From Thermocladium sp. UBA166 (GTDB lineage: Archaea; Thermoproteota; Thermoprotei; Thermoproteales; Thermocladiaceae), in assembly GCA_002508315.1 (NCBI GenBank), contig DAHE01000044.1, forward strand, positions 22,127 through 44,427: a stretch of DNA of 22,301 bases, read 5' to 3'. A program made the translations under genes and the position numbers. The notes under the pieces were generated by a model. It did not search any database. It saw only the letters and a list, made by a program, of their open reading frames with translations, and was not told where the DNA came from. Below, one piece after another: positions 6,919 through 14,486 of this stretch (its first letter is position 1; each line of letters starts with the position of its first letter).

Positions 6919-7275
6919 ATGAGCGTTGATTACGACGATGATTCGGGGAATTACGGCGAGGATGAGGATATAGAGGCTATTAGGCAGAGGAAGATGGCTG
7001 AGATGCAGAAGAAGGCCGCTGAGGAGGAGAGGCAGCGGGAGGCCGAGGCTCAAAAGAGGGCCTTGTTAAGGACAATATTGACACCGGAGGCCAGGAGTAG
7101 GCTGGACAATTTGAGGTTGGTGAAGCCCGATCTTGTTCAAGCCTTGGAATCCCAAATAATAGCTTTGGCCCAGACCAATAGGGTTAGGATACCCATAACC
7201 GACGAGGATTTGAAGAGGATGCTGGAGGCCATATACCAACAAACTAAAAAAGAGTATAAAATAAGGTTTAGGTGA
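6919..7275 (+). CDS. DNA-binding protein of the PDCD5/TFAR19 family
   Basis: 118 residues, the standard length of this archaeal/eukaryotic family. An acidic, disordered N-terminus with a polar run (about 1-18) is followed by a charged helix (EAIRQRKMAEMQKKAAEEERQ) and the compact helical core with LLRTILTPEARSRLDNLRLVKPDLVQALE. The C-terminal segment contains the conserved IPITDEDLKRML. Archaeal members bind DNA non-specifically; the cellular role is not settled. It heads a co-directional cluster with eL39, eL31 and aIF6 (gap to eL39 of 5 nt), an arrangement conserved in crenarchaea and suggesting a link to translation. Confidence 0.9.
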   Translation: MSVDYDDDSGNYGEDEDIEAIRQRKMAEMQKKAAEEERQREAEAQKRALLRTILTPEARSRLDNLRLVKPDLVQALESQIIALAQTNRVRIPITDEDLKRMLEAIYQQTKKEYKIRFR

Positions 7276-7280
7276 GCAAC

Positions 7281-7436
7281 ATGGCCAGCCACAAGCCGCT
7301 TGGAAGAAAGCTTAGGCTATCTGCAGCAGCCAGGAGGAACAGGAACCCGCCCAGCTGGGTGGTGGTGAAGACCAACAGGAGAGTAACGCTCTCCTACACT
7401 AAAAGGAACTGGAGAAGAAATAAATTAGGAATCTAG
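7281..7436 (+). CDS. rpl39e: Large-subunit ribosomal protein eL39
   Basis: 51 residues from ATG to TAG: begins MASHKPLGRKLRLSAAARR, has the family core NRNPPSWVVVKTNRRV and ends with RRNKLGI after a Lys-Arg-Asn-Trp-Arg-Arg segment. This is the full length of archaeal eL39, which lines the lower part of the peptide exit tunnel. It lies 5 nt after the PDCD5 stop and 13 nt before eL31, so all three are one transcript. It is easily missed because of its size. Confidence 0.95.
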   Translation: MASHKPLGRKLRLSAAARRNRNPPSWVVVKTNRRVTLSYTKRNWRRNKLGI

Positions 7437-7449
7437 GGGGGTGAATTGC

Positions 7450-7737
7450 ATGAGCGAACAGCAAGAGAAGAAATCGGTCAATGAAATGACCATGAACGTG
7501 AACCTGCGCAGGACGAGGGAGGTGTCCAGAACCAAGAGGACTCCATACGCAATAAGGATGTTAAAAACCCTTGCATCCAAGCATCTTCACGTAGATGCAG
7601 ATAAGGTAGGCATTTCACAGTCCTTAAACGAGGCGGTGTGGAGCCGCGGCATGCAGAAGCCTCCCCGCAAAATAAAGGTGAAACTCATTAAGTACGAGGA
7701 CGGGAGCGCCTTGGTTGATTTGGCCGCCGAGCAATGA
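7450..7737 (+). CDS. rpl31e: Large-subunit ribosomal protein eL31
   Basis: 95 residues from ATG 7450. Family signatures are VNLRRTREVSRTKRTPYAIR and the diagnostic NEAVWSRGMQKPPRKIKVKL. eL31 sits at the exit-tunnel rim on the large subunit. An in-frame GTG occurs nine bases earlier (7441), but GGGGGGTGA there looks like the ribosome binding site for the ATG at 7450, so I prefer the ATG. It is the third gene of the PDCD5-eL39-eL31-aIF6 operon, with 12 nt to the eL39 stop if counted from the ATG. Confidence 0.95.
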   Translation: MSEQQEKKSVNEMTMNVNLRRTREVSRTKRTPYAIRMLKTLASKHLHVDADKVGISQSLNEAVWSRGMQKPPRKIKVKLIKYEDGSALVDLAAEQ

Positions 7738-7743
7738 TGTTTG

Positions 7744-8433
7744 ATGGGCCAGCTTATGGGTAAGTTCGAGGTAGTTCCCCTCGCCGTTTACGGAACCAAT
7801 GCCATCGGGGTGTATGTGTTTGCCAATAATGAGTATGCCCTCATCCCGCAGGACGCTCCTCAGCGACTAATCCAGGGAGTTAGGGATGCCTTATCCGTAG
7901 AGGTCATTCAAGTAAGTATAGCTAAATCCCCCTTGGTAGGCATATTCGTCGCTGGCAACGATAATGGGATAATATTGCCAAGCATAGTCACCGACGATGA
8001 ATTGCAGCGGATAAGGTTGGGAACCAGGAAGGACTTAAATGTGGAGGTAGTGCCTAGCAAATACACCGCCATATCTAACCTGGTATTGACTAATAACAAG
8101 GTCTCGTTGATCTCCAACATAATGGAGACGGAGCTCCTGCACAACATATCCAATACATTAGGCACTGAAGCGGTTTCTGGGGATTTATGTGGTTCCTACA
8201 TAGTGGGCTCCATCGCTATAATCAACGATAATGGGGTATTGATGACTCCCGATGCCAGCGATGAGGATGTGAAGAAAGTCAAGGATCTATTCAAGATAAG
8301 GGTTAATGTGGGCACCATTAATAGGGGTATAGGGTTCGTGAGGAGCGGCGCCGTTGCAAACAATAGAGGAGCCATAGTGGGAAGCAGCACGACTGGATTC
8401 GAGATAATGAGACTGATAGAGACCCTTGGTTAG
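7744..8433 (+). CDS. eif6: Translation initiation factor aIF6
   Basis: About 229 residues from the ATG at 7744. aIF6/eIF6 is a pentein (five-fold alpha/beta propeller) that binds uL14 and stops premature joining of ribosomal subunits. The repeated pentein pattern is visible: VYGTNAIGVYVFANNEYALIP, then GIFVAGNDNGIILPSIVTDDEL, and GSIAIINDNGVLMTPDASDEDV. The start is uncertain: TTG 7741, ATG 7744 and ATG 7756 are all in frame, and 7756 (MGKFEVV) aligns best with usual family N-termini. It is the last gene of the ribosomal cluster, 6 nt after eL31. Confidence 0.94.
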   Translation: MGQLMGKFEVVPLAVYGTNAIGVYVFANNEYALIPQDAPQRLIQGVRDALSVEVIQVSIAKSPLVGIFVAGNDNGIILPSIVTDDELQRIRLGTRKDLNVEVVPSKYTAISNLVLTNNKVSLISNIMETELLHNISNTLGTEAVSGDLCGSYIVGSIAIINDNGVLMTPDASDEDVKKVKDLFKIRVNVGTINRGIGFVRSGAVANNRGAIVGSSTTGFEIMRLIETLG

Positions 8434-8482
8434 TCCTCCAAGCGGAATGGCCTGGTATTATCCTTTCCTCGATGCGGCAAGG

Positions 8483-8490
8483 TTTTTAAC
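8483..8490 (+). promoter_or_regulatory. TATA box of polB1, deciding a GTG start
   Basis: The sequence tttttaac begins 29 nt before the GTG at 8512 but only 23 nt before the ATG at 8506. The spacing matches the rule seen across this window for the GTG, not the ATG. Confidence 0.45.
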
Positions 8491-8511
8491 CATCTTGGTC
8501 CATCTATGTGC

Positions 8512-11109
8512 GTGGAGGAGCCCGAGGTAGAGGAAGAGGAGGAGGAACGCTTTAGGGAGTCGGAGGAAGAGGAGGAGATACAAGTAACGTTGGTAGGAGA
8601 GACACCGTCTAATTCCCCTCCATCCATGCTGCTCTCGGTTATTTATGATGGGAAGAGTGGCAAGGCCCTTGCAAAGCTATATGATTTTGTCAACGATAAG
8701 ATCTATTTCTGGTACGATAATACAGGTCATCGATCGTATTTGTTGACGGATATCCCCCCCAGAGAGATAATAGCGAGACACAAGGAGATAATCGGACACA
8801 AGGGCTTCAGTCACATGGAGGTGGTCAAGAAATTCGATCCTCTAGAGTTGAAGGAGAAAACATTCACCAAGATATATGCGAAGGATCCATTGAGCATAGG
8901 TGGAAGGGGTAACTCGATAAGGGAGCGACTGCAGCGGACTTGGGAGGCCAAGATAAAGTACCATCTGTCTTACATGTTCGACAGGAGCCTGGTTCCCGGC
9001 ATGTTCTATAGAATAGAGAATGGAAAGCTAGTTCAAGTGGAGACGACCATACCGAATGAAATATTAGAGCAGGGGCAACTGATCTATAAGGACGACGAGG
9101 AGTTCTTGAGAGCATTCAATGAGTGGCTCCCGCTGTTCCAGACCCCCGTGCCCGACTTGAAGAGGGTCGCGATAGACATAGAGGTGTTCACTCCAGAGGA
9201 GAACAAGATACCCAATCCAAAGACGGCGCCCTACGAGATAATAGCCATAGGCCTGGCTGGCAGCGACGGATTGAGGAGGGTCCTCGTATTGAGGAGAAAG
9301 GATATGGGGCTCAACGATGGCAACTTGAATCAATTCATGTCGAACGACGTGGAGGTCATGTTCTTCGACTCTGAGAGGGAACTCCTCAAGGAGTTCTTCA
9401 AGGAAATGTTAATGTATCCCATCGTAATTACGTTCAACGGAGACAACTTCGACTTCACGTACATATATAATAGGGCCTTGAAGCTGGGGTTCCAGAAGGA
9501 GGAAATACCCATTGCTCTCACCATGAATGGCGAGGCGAAGTATATCTTGGGGATACACATAGATCTCTATAAATTTTTCAACTCAAGGGCAATAGAGACC
9601 TATGCATTCAATGGAAAATACAAGGGAGGCGAGAAGTCGCTCGACATAATAGCTAGCTCGCTGCTCGGCATATCTAAGGTGTCCAGGGAGAAGCCCATCA
9701 GCGAGATGAATTATGTGGAGCTCGTCAACTATAACTTCAGGGATGCCCTATTGACGCTTCACCTTACCACGTATAATAACAACTTAGTCATGAAATTGAT
9801 AGTATTGATGGCGAGGATATCCAAGACCCCCATCGATGATCTTGTCAGGTCCCAAGTATCGGCTTGGATCCGCAACATGCTCTACTTTGAGCATAGGAGG
9901 AGGGGTTGGTTGATACCGAATAAGGAGGATATACAGAGGGCAAAGGGAACCACGTCTACCAAGGCCATAATAAAGGGCAAGAAATACTTGGGAGCCATAG
10001 TTATAGATCCGGTTCCCGGCGTGTTCCCCAACGTCCAAGTGCTGGACTTCGCTAGTCTATATCCATCCATAATAAAGCGCTGGAACCTATCCTACGAGAC
10101 TGTAAGGTGTCCCGAGAAGGAGCAGGAGGTCAATAAGCCATACCCTGACATGGATCATTGGGTATGCATGGATAGGAGAGGAATGACTGCCCTACTCGTT
10201 GGCTTGCTGCGCGACATGAGGGTTCAAGTATATAAGCGGCTCGCGAAGACGGAGCAAAACCCCGTCTTGAGGGATTACTACAATGTGATACAAGCGGCTC
10301 TGAAGGTATTCATAAACGCCTCCTACGGCGTGTTCGGGGCTGAGATATTTCCATTATACTGTCCACCACTGGCTGAGCTCGTGACGGCGTTGGGCAGGCT
10401 ATCCATAACCTCAACTTTGGTTAGAGCCATGGAGCTAGGGCTCTCGCCCATTTATGGTGACACGGATAGTCTCTTCATATTCAACCCCGATAAGGCAAAG
10501 ATGGAGGAATTGATAGGTTGGGTCAGGGATAGCTTGGGAATAGACATAGAGCTGGACAAGACTTATAGGATAATAGCGATGAGTAGTAGAAAGAAGAATT
10601 ACGCCGGGATTCTGAGCGATGGCTCGCTCGACGTAAAGGGATTGCTTGGAAAGAAACGCAACACGCCGGACTTCGCAAAGATGGCCTTCAACGACGTCCT
10701 AAAGCTCTTCGCTAAAATAGAGTCAATAAATGATGTGCAGGCCGTGACAGGCATGATACAAGAAAAGGTTAAGGAGTACTATGCCAAGCTGAAGAACAAG
10801 GAGCTGCCGTTGAATATGCTGATGATAAAGGTAACGCTATCCAAGGGAATAGAGGATTACACGGCCAATAAGCCGCAACACGTGAAGGCCGCCCTTCAAT
10901 TGGCCCCCTATGGATATAAGATAGGGCCGGGGGATATAATATTCTATGTTAAGACAAAGACAAAGGAGGGGGTTAAGCCCGTCCAGCTGGCCAGGATAGA
11001 TGAAATAGACGTGGATAAGTACGTGGAGTACTTGGAGTCATCTCTGGAGCAAGTCCTAGATGCCTTGGACATACCGTTCGAATCGATAATTGGATCCAAA
11101 CTGTTTTGA
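8512..11109 (+). CDS. polB1: Family B DNA polymerase, PolB1-type replicative polymerase
   Basis: 865 residues from the GTG at 8512 (867 from the ATG at 8506). All exonuclease and polymerase motifs are intact: Exo I D222-I-E224, Exo II in ITFNGDNFDF (D311), Exo III YNFRD with D411, motif A LDFASLYPSII (D512), motif B KVFINASYG (K598), and motif C YGDTDS (D650, D652). NLSYETV, KKRNTPDF and PQHVKAALQL are close to the Sulfolobus PolB1/Dpo1 sequence, so this is the B1 lineage rather than B2 or B3. It should be the main replicative polymerase with proofreading. The first 25 residues are almost all Glu, a highly acidic extension in place of the N-terminal sequence of Sulfolobus PolB1. A convergent acidic-tailed protein follows. 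Confidence 0.95.
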   Translation: MEEPEVEEEEEERFRESEEEEEIQVTLVGETPSNSPPSMLLSVIYDGKSGKALAKLYDFVNDKIYFWYDNTGHRSYLLTDIPPREIIARHKEIIGHKGFSHMEVVKKFDPLELKEKTFTKIYAKDPLSIGGRGNSIRERLQRTWEAKIKYHLSYMFDRSLVPGMFYRIENGKLVQVETTIPNEILEQGQLIYKDDEEFLRAFNEWLPLFQTPVPDLKRVAIDIEVFTPEENKIPNPKTAPYEIIAIGLAGSDGLRRVLVLRRKDMGLNDGNLNQFMSNDVEVMFFDSERELLKEFFKEMLMYPIVITFNGDNFDFTYIYNRALKLGFQKEEIPIALTMNGEAKYILGIHIDLYKFFNSRAIETYAFNGKYKGGEKSLDIIASSLLGISKVSREKPISEMNYVELVNYNFRDALLTLHLTTYNNNLVMKLIVLMARISKTPIDDLVRSQVSAWIRNMLYFEHRRRGWLIPNKEDIQRAKGTTSTKAIIKGKKYLGAIVIDPVPGVFPNVQVLDFASLYPSIIKRWNLSYETVRCPEKEQEVNKPYPDMDHWVCMDRRGMTALLVGLLRDMRVQVYKRLAKTEQNPVLRDYYNVIQAALKVFINASYGVFGAEIFPLYCPPLAELVTALGRLSITSTLVRAMELGLSPIYGDTDSLFIFNPDKAKMEELIGWVRDSLGIDIELDKTYRIIAMSSRKKNYAGILSDGSLDVKGLLGKKRNTPDFAKMAFNDVLKLFAKIESINDVQAVTGMIQEKVKEYYAKLKNKELPLNMLMIKVTLSKGIEDYTANKPQHVKAALQLAPYGYKIGPGDIIFYVKTKTKEGVKPVQLARIDEIDVDKYVEYLESSLEQVLDALDIPFESIIGSKLF

Positions 11110-11158
11110 GTCTTATTAGATAAATAACGGCGTTCGTCCTTCGAGAACCGTATATTTA

Positions 11159-11602
11159 TTACTCTATATCCTCCTCTTCCCCGTCCTCCTCTTCTCCCTC
11201 CTCGTTTAGGGCATTTATCACGGCATCGGTTATTTGTGAAGTGACTTCATCGTTTATTAATGGTGAAATAACTATTAGGCGTTCCGCCTTGAATGTCTCC
11301 TCCTCCCATTTATTGCTATAAGTTATTTCGTAGACCGGGAGGGAGGCCTCGGCCTCATTGCCGACTCTCTTTATATCGAAGCGGGATAGTTTATCCATTA
11401 ATTCCTTGGATAAGGGCAATGGTAACTTAATGGGGTATTGATCCTTCAATACTATGAAATCGCTGGCATTGGGATCCCACTCCTCTATTAATTTCTTAGC
11501 CAAGTCCTTCACCACAGATGCAGTATCACCCTTGGCAGTCTCCTTCTTGGATACATTATTATTCTCCACGTATATTATTATGCTCTCGCTCAATGCAGTC
11601 AC
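11159..11602 (-). CDS. Conserved-looking protein with acidic C-terminal tail, function unknown
   Basis: 147 residues from a GTG at 11602. The minus-strand TATA box tttttaag (first T at 11632) is 30 nt upstream of it, while the frame also offers a TTG at 11614 that would lie before the expected transcript start. It looks like a small alpha/beta protein: an N-terminal strand, a helix with DLAKKLIEEWDPNASDF, then IKLPLPLSKELMDKL, LPVYEITYSNKW and a strand RLIVISPLINDEV. The end is a short acidic tail, EEGEEEDGEEEDIE. I do not recognise it with certainty; comparison with the archaeal DUF2286 family would be a first test. It converges on polB1 with a 49-bp gap. Confidence 0.65.
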   Translation of the reverse strand: MTALSESIIIYVENNNVSKKETAKGDTASVVKDLAKKLIEEWDPNASDFIVLKDQYPIKLPLPLSKELMDKLSRFDIKRVGNEAEASLPVYEITYSNKWEEETFKAERLIVISPLINDEVTSQITDAVINALNEEGEEEDGEEEDIE

Positions 11603-11614
11603 TGCAAGGCTCAA

Positions 11615-11974
<360 letters not shown>

Positions 11975-12574
11975 TTAATTTACCTTCATTCTCTCCGCGC
12001 CCTTCAGCTCGTGGGCCACTATGATGCCTCTCTGAATTGCCGTTAGATTGGTCAATGCAGCGAATATAGTCATTCCATAGAGCAATGCCTTGCTGCCCAC
12101 AATGGCCGTTATCAAGAGCAGAGCCATCATGTATAGCATTCGTTCAGGCCTCTCCAAGAGCCCCCTGCCGCTCATCTTCAATCCAAGCGACTCCCCCCTG
12201 GCCCTTATGTAGCTGGTCATCACAGCGCCAAGATACGATACGAATCCGATCAGCATGAGATTCATTGATGGCTCGAGCATCACTGCATCCATTACCAAGA
12301 TGAAATCAACGTATCTGTCCAAGGTGGAGTCCAGGAATGCCCCGAACGCCGAGGTCATTTTATGCTTTCTGGCGGCCAGCCCATCCAACCCATCCATTAG
12401 GCCTGACAATGCCACCAACACCAATGTGAGGAGGGGTTTGTCGTATATTGAGGGTACGATTGAGATTATAGCGAATGCTAATCCAGCCATTGTTATCGCG
12501 TTTGGGTTTCTGGGCAGCAGCGATGCTAGCGGTTCTATCCTCTTCTCTATTTCATCCTTTATTTTCCCAATCAT
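11975..12574 (-). CDS. CDP-alcohol phosphatidyltransferase (archaetidylinositol phosphate synthase-like)
   Basis: 199 residues from the ATG at 12574, which overlaps the stop of the upstream regulator as ATGA; a GGTG ribosome site precedes it, so it is preferred over the GTG at 12583. The full CDP-alcohol signature DG(x2)AR(x8)G(x3)D(x3)D is present: D61, D64-G65, A68-R69, G78, D82 and D86. Several membrane helices surround it. The later GRGLLERPERM segment is typical of archaeal inositol-phosphate-type transferases, so the likely product is archaetidylinositol phosphate from CDP-archaeol, a step in ether-lipid headgroup synthesis at the membrane. Alcohol specificity is inferred. It is coupled to a PadR-like regulator. 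Confidence 0.85.
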   Translation of the reverse strand: MIGKIKDEIEKRIEPLASLLPRNPNAITMAGLAFAIISIVPSIYDKPLLTLVLVALSGLMDGLDGLAARKHKMTSAFGAFLDSTLDRYVDFILVMDAVMLEPSMNLMLIGFVSYLGAVMTSYIRARGESLGLKMSGRGLLERPERMLYMMALLLITAIVGSKALLYGMTIFAALTNLTAIQRGIIVAHELKGAERMKVN

Positions 12575-12897
12575 GATACACACCGCAGCTCGCAGCCAAG
12601 CTTCTCCAGCAGGGAGTCCAGAAATTGCAATGCGTTATTGAACGTAGTTACGCCCAGCTGTGTGTTCTCGTAGTACTTGCCGTCGCTGCGTTCATCAGAC
12701 TTAATCAATCCATCCCTCTCCATCTTGTATAGGACCATGTAAACATTGACCGTTGATGTGGATATCCCCAACGACTTCACTGACTTGACTATTTCATACC
12801 CCGTCTTCTCTCCATCCATCAGCGTTTTTACAACGTATATCCATAGGTTCTCCTTGGTTAGCTTATCCACGAATCTCTTAAATGCCCTTGGCTCCAT
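12571..12897 (-). CDS. PadR-like winged-helix transcriptional regulator
   Basis: 108 residues from ATG 12897 (the ATG at 12906 lies too near the TATA-like ttaatag at about 12922-12929). The layout is PadR-like: helix NLWIYVVKTLMDGEKTGYEIVKSV, then a recognition helix region SLGISTSTVNVYMVLYKMERDGLI and a wing with DERSDGKYYENTQLG, followed by a dimerisation helix (FNNALQFLDSLLEKLG). It probably senses an unknown signal and binds operator DNA. Its stop overlaps the start of the phosphatidyltransferase by 4 bp (ATGA), so the two are translated together and the regulator may control lipid headgroup synthesis or its own operon. trmY lies upstream on the same strand, 71 bp away. Confidence 0.75.
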   Translation of the reverse strand: MEPRAFKRFVDKLTKENLWIYVVKTLMDGEKTGYEIVKSVKSLGISTSTVNVYMVLYKMERDGLIKSDERSDGKYYENTQLGVTTFNNALQFLDSLLEKLGCELRCVS

Positions 12898-12940
12898 GTA
12901 AGGCATTGCTCACTCAAAATCTATTAAGCATTTCTGCCGG

Positions 12941-12959
12941 GCTGTTCGATCTTGACAGC
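12941..12959. promoter_or_regulatory. Short inverted repeat before the PadR-like gene
   Basis: Five-base arms gctgt and acagc are separated by nine bases, 12-30 bp upstream of the TATA-like element of the minus-strand regulator gene. The placement suits an operator for autoregulation, but the arms are short and chance cannot be excluded. Confidence 0.25.
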
Positions 12960-12968
12960 AATGCTGGC

Positions 12969-13532
12969 TCAAGCGAGGAGGATCCGCCCATCAAGCATTG
13001 CATTGATTATGGCCACGCACTCCCAAGTCATGTAGGGCAACGGGCCCAGCGATACCTTCCTCACGCCTCGCTTCCTCATCATAGACTCGTCGGAGATGGG
13101 CATCCCGTTCTGATTGCCCAGTATGAATGCCATGTTTTCCCGTGGACGGATGGATTTAATGGGCGCCCCATCCTCGTGGAGGTATATCGGGAAGTAGCCG
13201 CGGGATTGCAACTCATTTAGCAGTGAATCGAGGCTTCCATGCATTCCCCTCACCCCCCGCTCCCTTCCTCTCAGCCCGCTCAGCAGCAGCGATAGCATGT
13301 CCTCCTCATTTATGGGCGCCCTCGTTATTGTAGAGGCATTTATGTGAATTATTGGGGGATCGTTCAGCGGCATTACCATGAAGAACTCCACATCCCGCCT
13401 GATTTCCTGGGCATTGCCGTGTGTGATCGCCGAGATGGCCGAGTTCAACATCACGTCTAGCCTACCTGCCTTGAATGGAGGCTCCCCTTCATCTATGTAT
13501 GCCGTGTCCGATCTCACTATGAAGGCCCTCAT
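12969..13532 (-). CDS. trmY: tRNA (pseudouridine54-N1)-methyltransferase
   Basis: 187 residues of the SPOUT methyltransferase TrmY, which makes N1-methylpseudouridine at position 54 of archaeal tRNAs using S-adenosylmethionine. Family signatures: RLDVMLNSAISAITHGNAQEIRRDV near the N-terminus, IYLHEDG (about 116-122), the knot segment MAFILGNQNGMP, and RKVSLGPLPYMTWECVAIINAMLD at the end. Length is slightly below the usual 190-200. The ATG at 13532 has a perfect TATA box (tatttata, 13557-13564 minus) upstream, so the message is leaderless. It is divergent from eS26 and upstream of the PadR-like gene. Confidence 0.9.
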   Translation of the reverse strand: MRAFIVRSDTAYIDEGEPPFKAGRLDVMLNSAISAITHGNAQEIRRDVEFFMVMPLNDPPIIHINASTITRAPINEEDMLSLLLSGLRGRERGVRGMHGSLDSLLNELQSRGYFPIYLHEDGAPIKSIRPRENMAFILGNQNGMPISDESMMRKRGVRKVSLGPLPYMTWECVAIINAMLDGRILLA

Positions 13533-13556
13533 TGAATGAAGTCCAAGTTACTGGGG

Positions 13557-13564
13557 TATAAATA
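13557..13564 (-). promoter_or_regulatory. TATA box of trmY
   Basis: Reads tatttata on the minus strand, with its centre about 28 nt before the ATG at 13532. Confidence 0.6.
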
Positions 13565-13620
13565 GGGCTCGTGAATGGAGGGTCTCAAGCCAATTAGTGA
13601 ATCGATTGTTGGGTCTCGAT

Positions 13621-13629
13621 ATATTTATA
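13621..13629 (+). promoter_or_regulatory. TATA box of eS26
   Basis: The sequence atatttata is centred about 27 nt before the ATG at 13652. It excludes the in-frame ATG at 13634 as the start. Confidence 0.65.
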
Positions 13630-13651
13630 AACATTGCATGCAAGATCGCCT

Positions 13652-14023
13652 ATGCCAAAGAAGAGGAAGAATCGTGGGCGACATAAGGGTGATAAAGGAA
13701 AGGAATCCGTTGTCTACTGCGATAACTGCGGCAGACGCGTTCCGCGTTCTAAGGCAGTGAGAGTCACCGTGCCATACTCCCCAGTTCCAGGGGATTTGGC
13801 CAAGGATTTGGAGAAGCAGGGCGCGTTGATAACGCGATATTACGTAACCAAGACTTACTGCGTTAACTGTGCGATATACATGGGAATATTGAAGGTTAGG
13901 TCGGAGACGGAGAGGAAGGTGGAGCGCAAGTCAGCGCCTAAAGTCCCCACAGTGCCTAGGGCTCCTCAATCTCAAGGCCCTCAGCAATCCAATGCATCTC
14001 AATCTGGGGCTCAGAAGCAGTAA
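13652..14023 (+). CDS. rps26e: Small-subunit ribosomal protein eS26
   Basis: 123 residues from ATG 13652, fixed by the TATA box at 13621-13629. It begins PKKRKNRGRHKG and carries the zinc site C23-x2-C26 ... C70-x2-C73 together with GRRVPRSKAV, all typical of eS26, which sits at the mRNA exit of the small subunit. Archaeal eS26 usually ends at about 95-100 residues. Here a low-complexity Pro/Gln/Ser tail (about 95-123) is added. eS26 is found mainly in crenarchaea and related lineages, which supports the taxonomic call. It converges on Pcc1 with a 3-nt gap. Confidence 0.93.
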   Translation: MPKKRKNRGRHKGDKGKESVVYCDNCGRRVPRSKAVRVTVPYSPVPGDLAKDLEKQGALITRYYVTKTYCVNCAIYMGILKVRSETERKVERKSAPKVPTVPRAPQSQGPQQSNASQSGAQKQ

Positions 14024-14026
14024 GCC

Positions 14027-14308
14027 CTAAAGGGCGGCTAGGGCTGCCCTCAGGTTTCTTATCAAGTCATCCAGGGTATTGTAGGCGGTGAGTATAGAAG
14101 ATGGTTCATCAATGGATGCGCTCACCTCATATATCAATACTCCATCTTGGCACCTCATTGACGTGGAAATACCGCTCGGCAGGTCCCTCTCGTCCACCAT
14201 TAAGGACTTAACCACAACCTCGCACTCGCTTCCCACCTCTATGTAGAGTGACACTCTCATTGTCGACTGTCTCACGGCCCTCCCCAGTCCATCTATTCCT
14301 GCACCCAT
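14027..14308 (-). CDS. pcc1: KEOPS complex subunit Pcc1
   Basis: 93 residues from the ATG at 14308; the A/T-rich TATA element (14330-14340 minus) is about 27 nt upstream. A shorter start (ATG 14260, 77 residues) would match the usual family size. The core reads MRVSLYIEVGSECEVVVKSLMVDERDLP, a middle strand pair, and then LTAYNTLDDLIRNLRAALAAL, which is the Pcc1 pattern of 'hRxxhNTxxDhhRxhxhA' before the end. Pcc1 dimerises and bridges Kae1 in the complex that makes N6-threonylcarbamoyl-adenosine 37 on ANN-decoding tRNAs. It converges with eS26; the stop codon lies in a small GC-rich palindrome. Confidence 0.8.
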   Translation of the reverse strand: MGAGIDGLGRAVRQSTMRVSLYIEVGSECEVVVKSLMVDERDLPSGISTSMRCQDGVLIYEVSASIDEPSSILTAYNTLDDLIRNLRAALAAL

Positions 14309-14385
14309 CGTTGATTGAGTTAGGAGTGCATTTATTTTTTGGTTTTTCTTGAATGGGATTCTCAGCCGTGTTGGAATCAATAGAT

Positions 14386-14402
14386 TTGCAATTAATTTGC
14401 AA
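14386..14402. promoter_or_regulatory. Two TTGCAA palindromes one helical turn apart
   Basis: ttgcaa occurs at 14386-14391 and 14397-14402, an 11-bp period, so both face the same side of the helix. They lie between the divergent pcc1 and winged-helix genes, immediately upstream of the A/T-rich aattatttta (from 14404). This looks like a dimeric regulator's operator, possibly for autoregulation by the gene product at 14487. Confidence 0.35.
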
Positions 14403-14486
14403 AAATTATTTTAATTCGTGGTGATAATAAACGCGTTGATGGTTCAAGTCGGTGTTTTTAAAAGGGAAACTGGAAGAGTGGCCGTG

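Noticed and set aside
6848..6922. 24-codon ORF overlapping the PDCD5 start by ATGA
   Set aside because: It runs through the PDCD5 promoter, and the downstream TATA box places the transcript start after it; no protein signature.
14024..14036. gccctaaagggcg near the eS26/Pcc1 stops matches the reverse complement of the hairpin core
   Set aside because: Only 13 bases match, they encode the conserved Pcc1 C-terminus and stop, and the flanks do not match, so coincidence is simplest.
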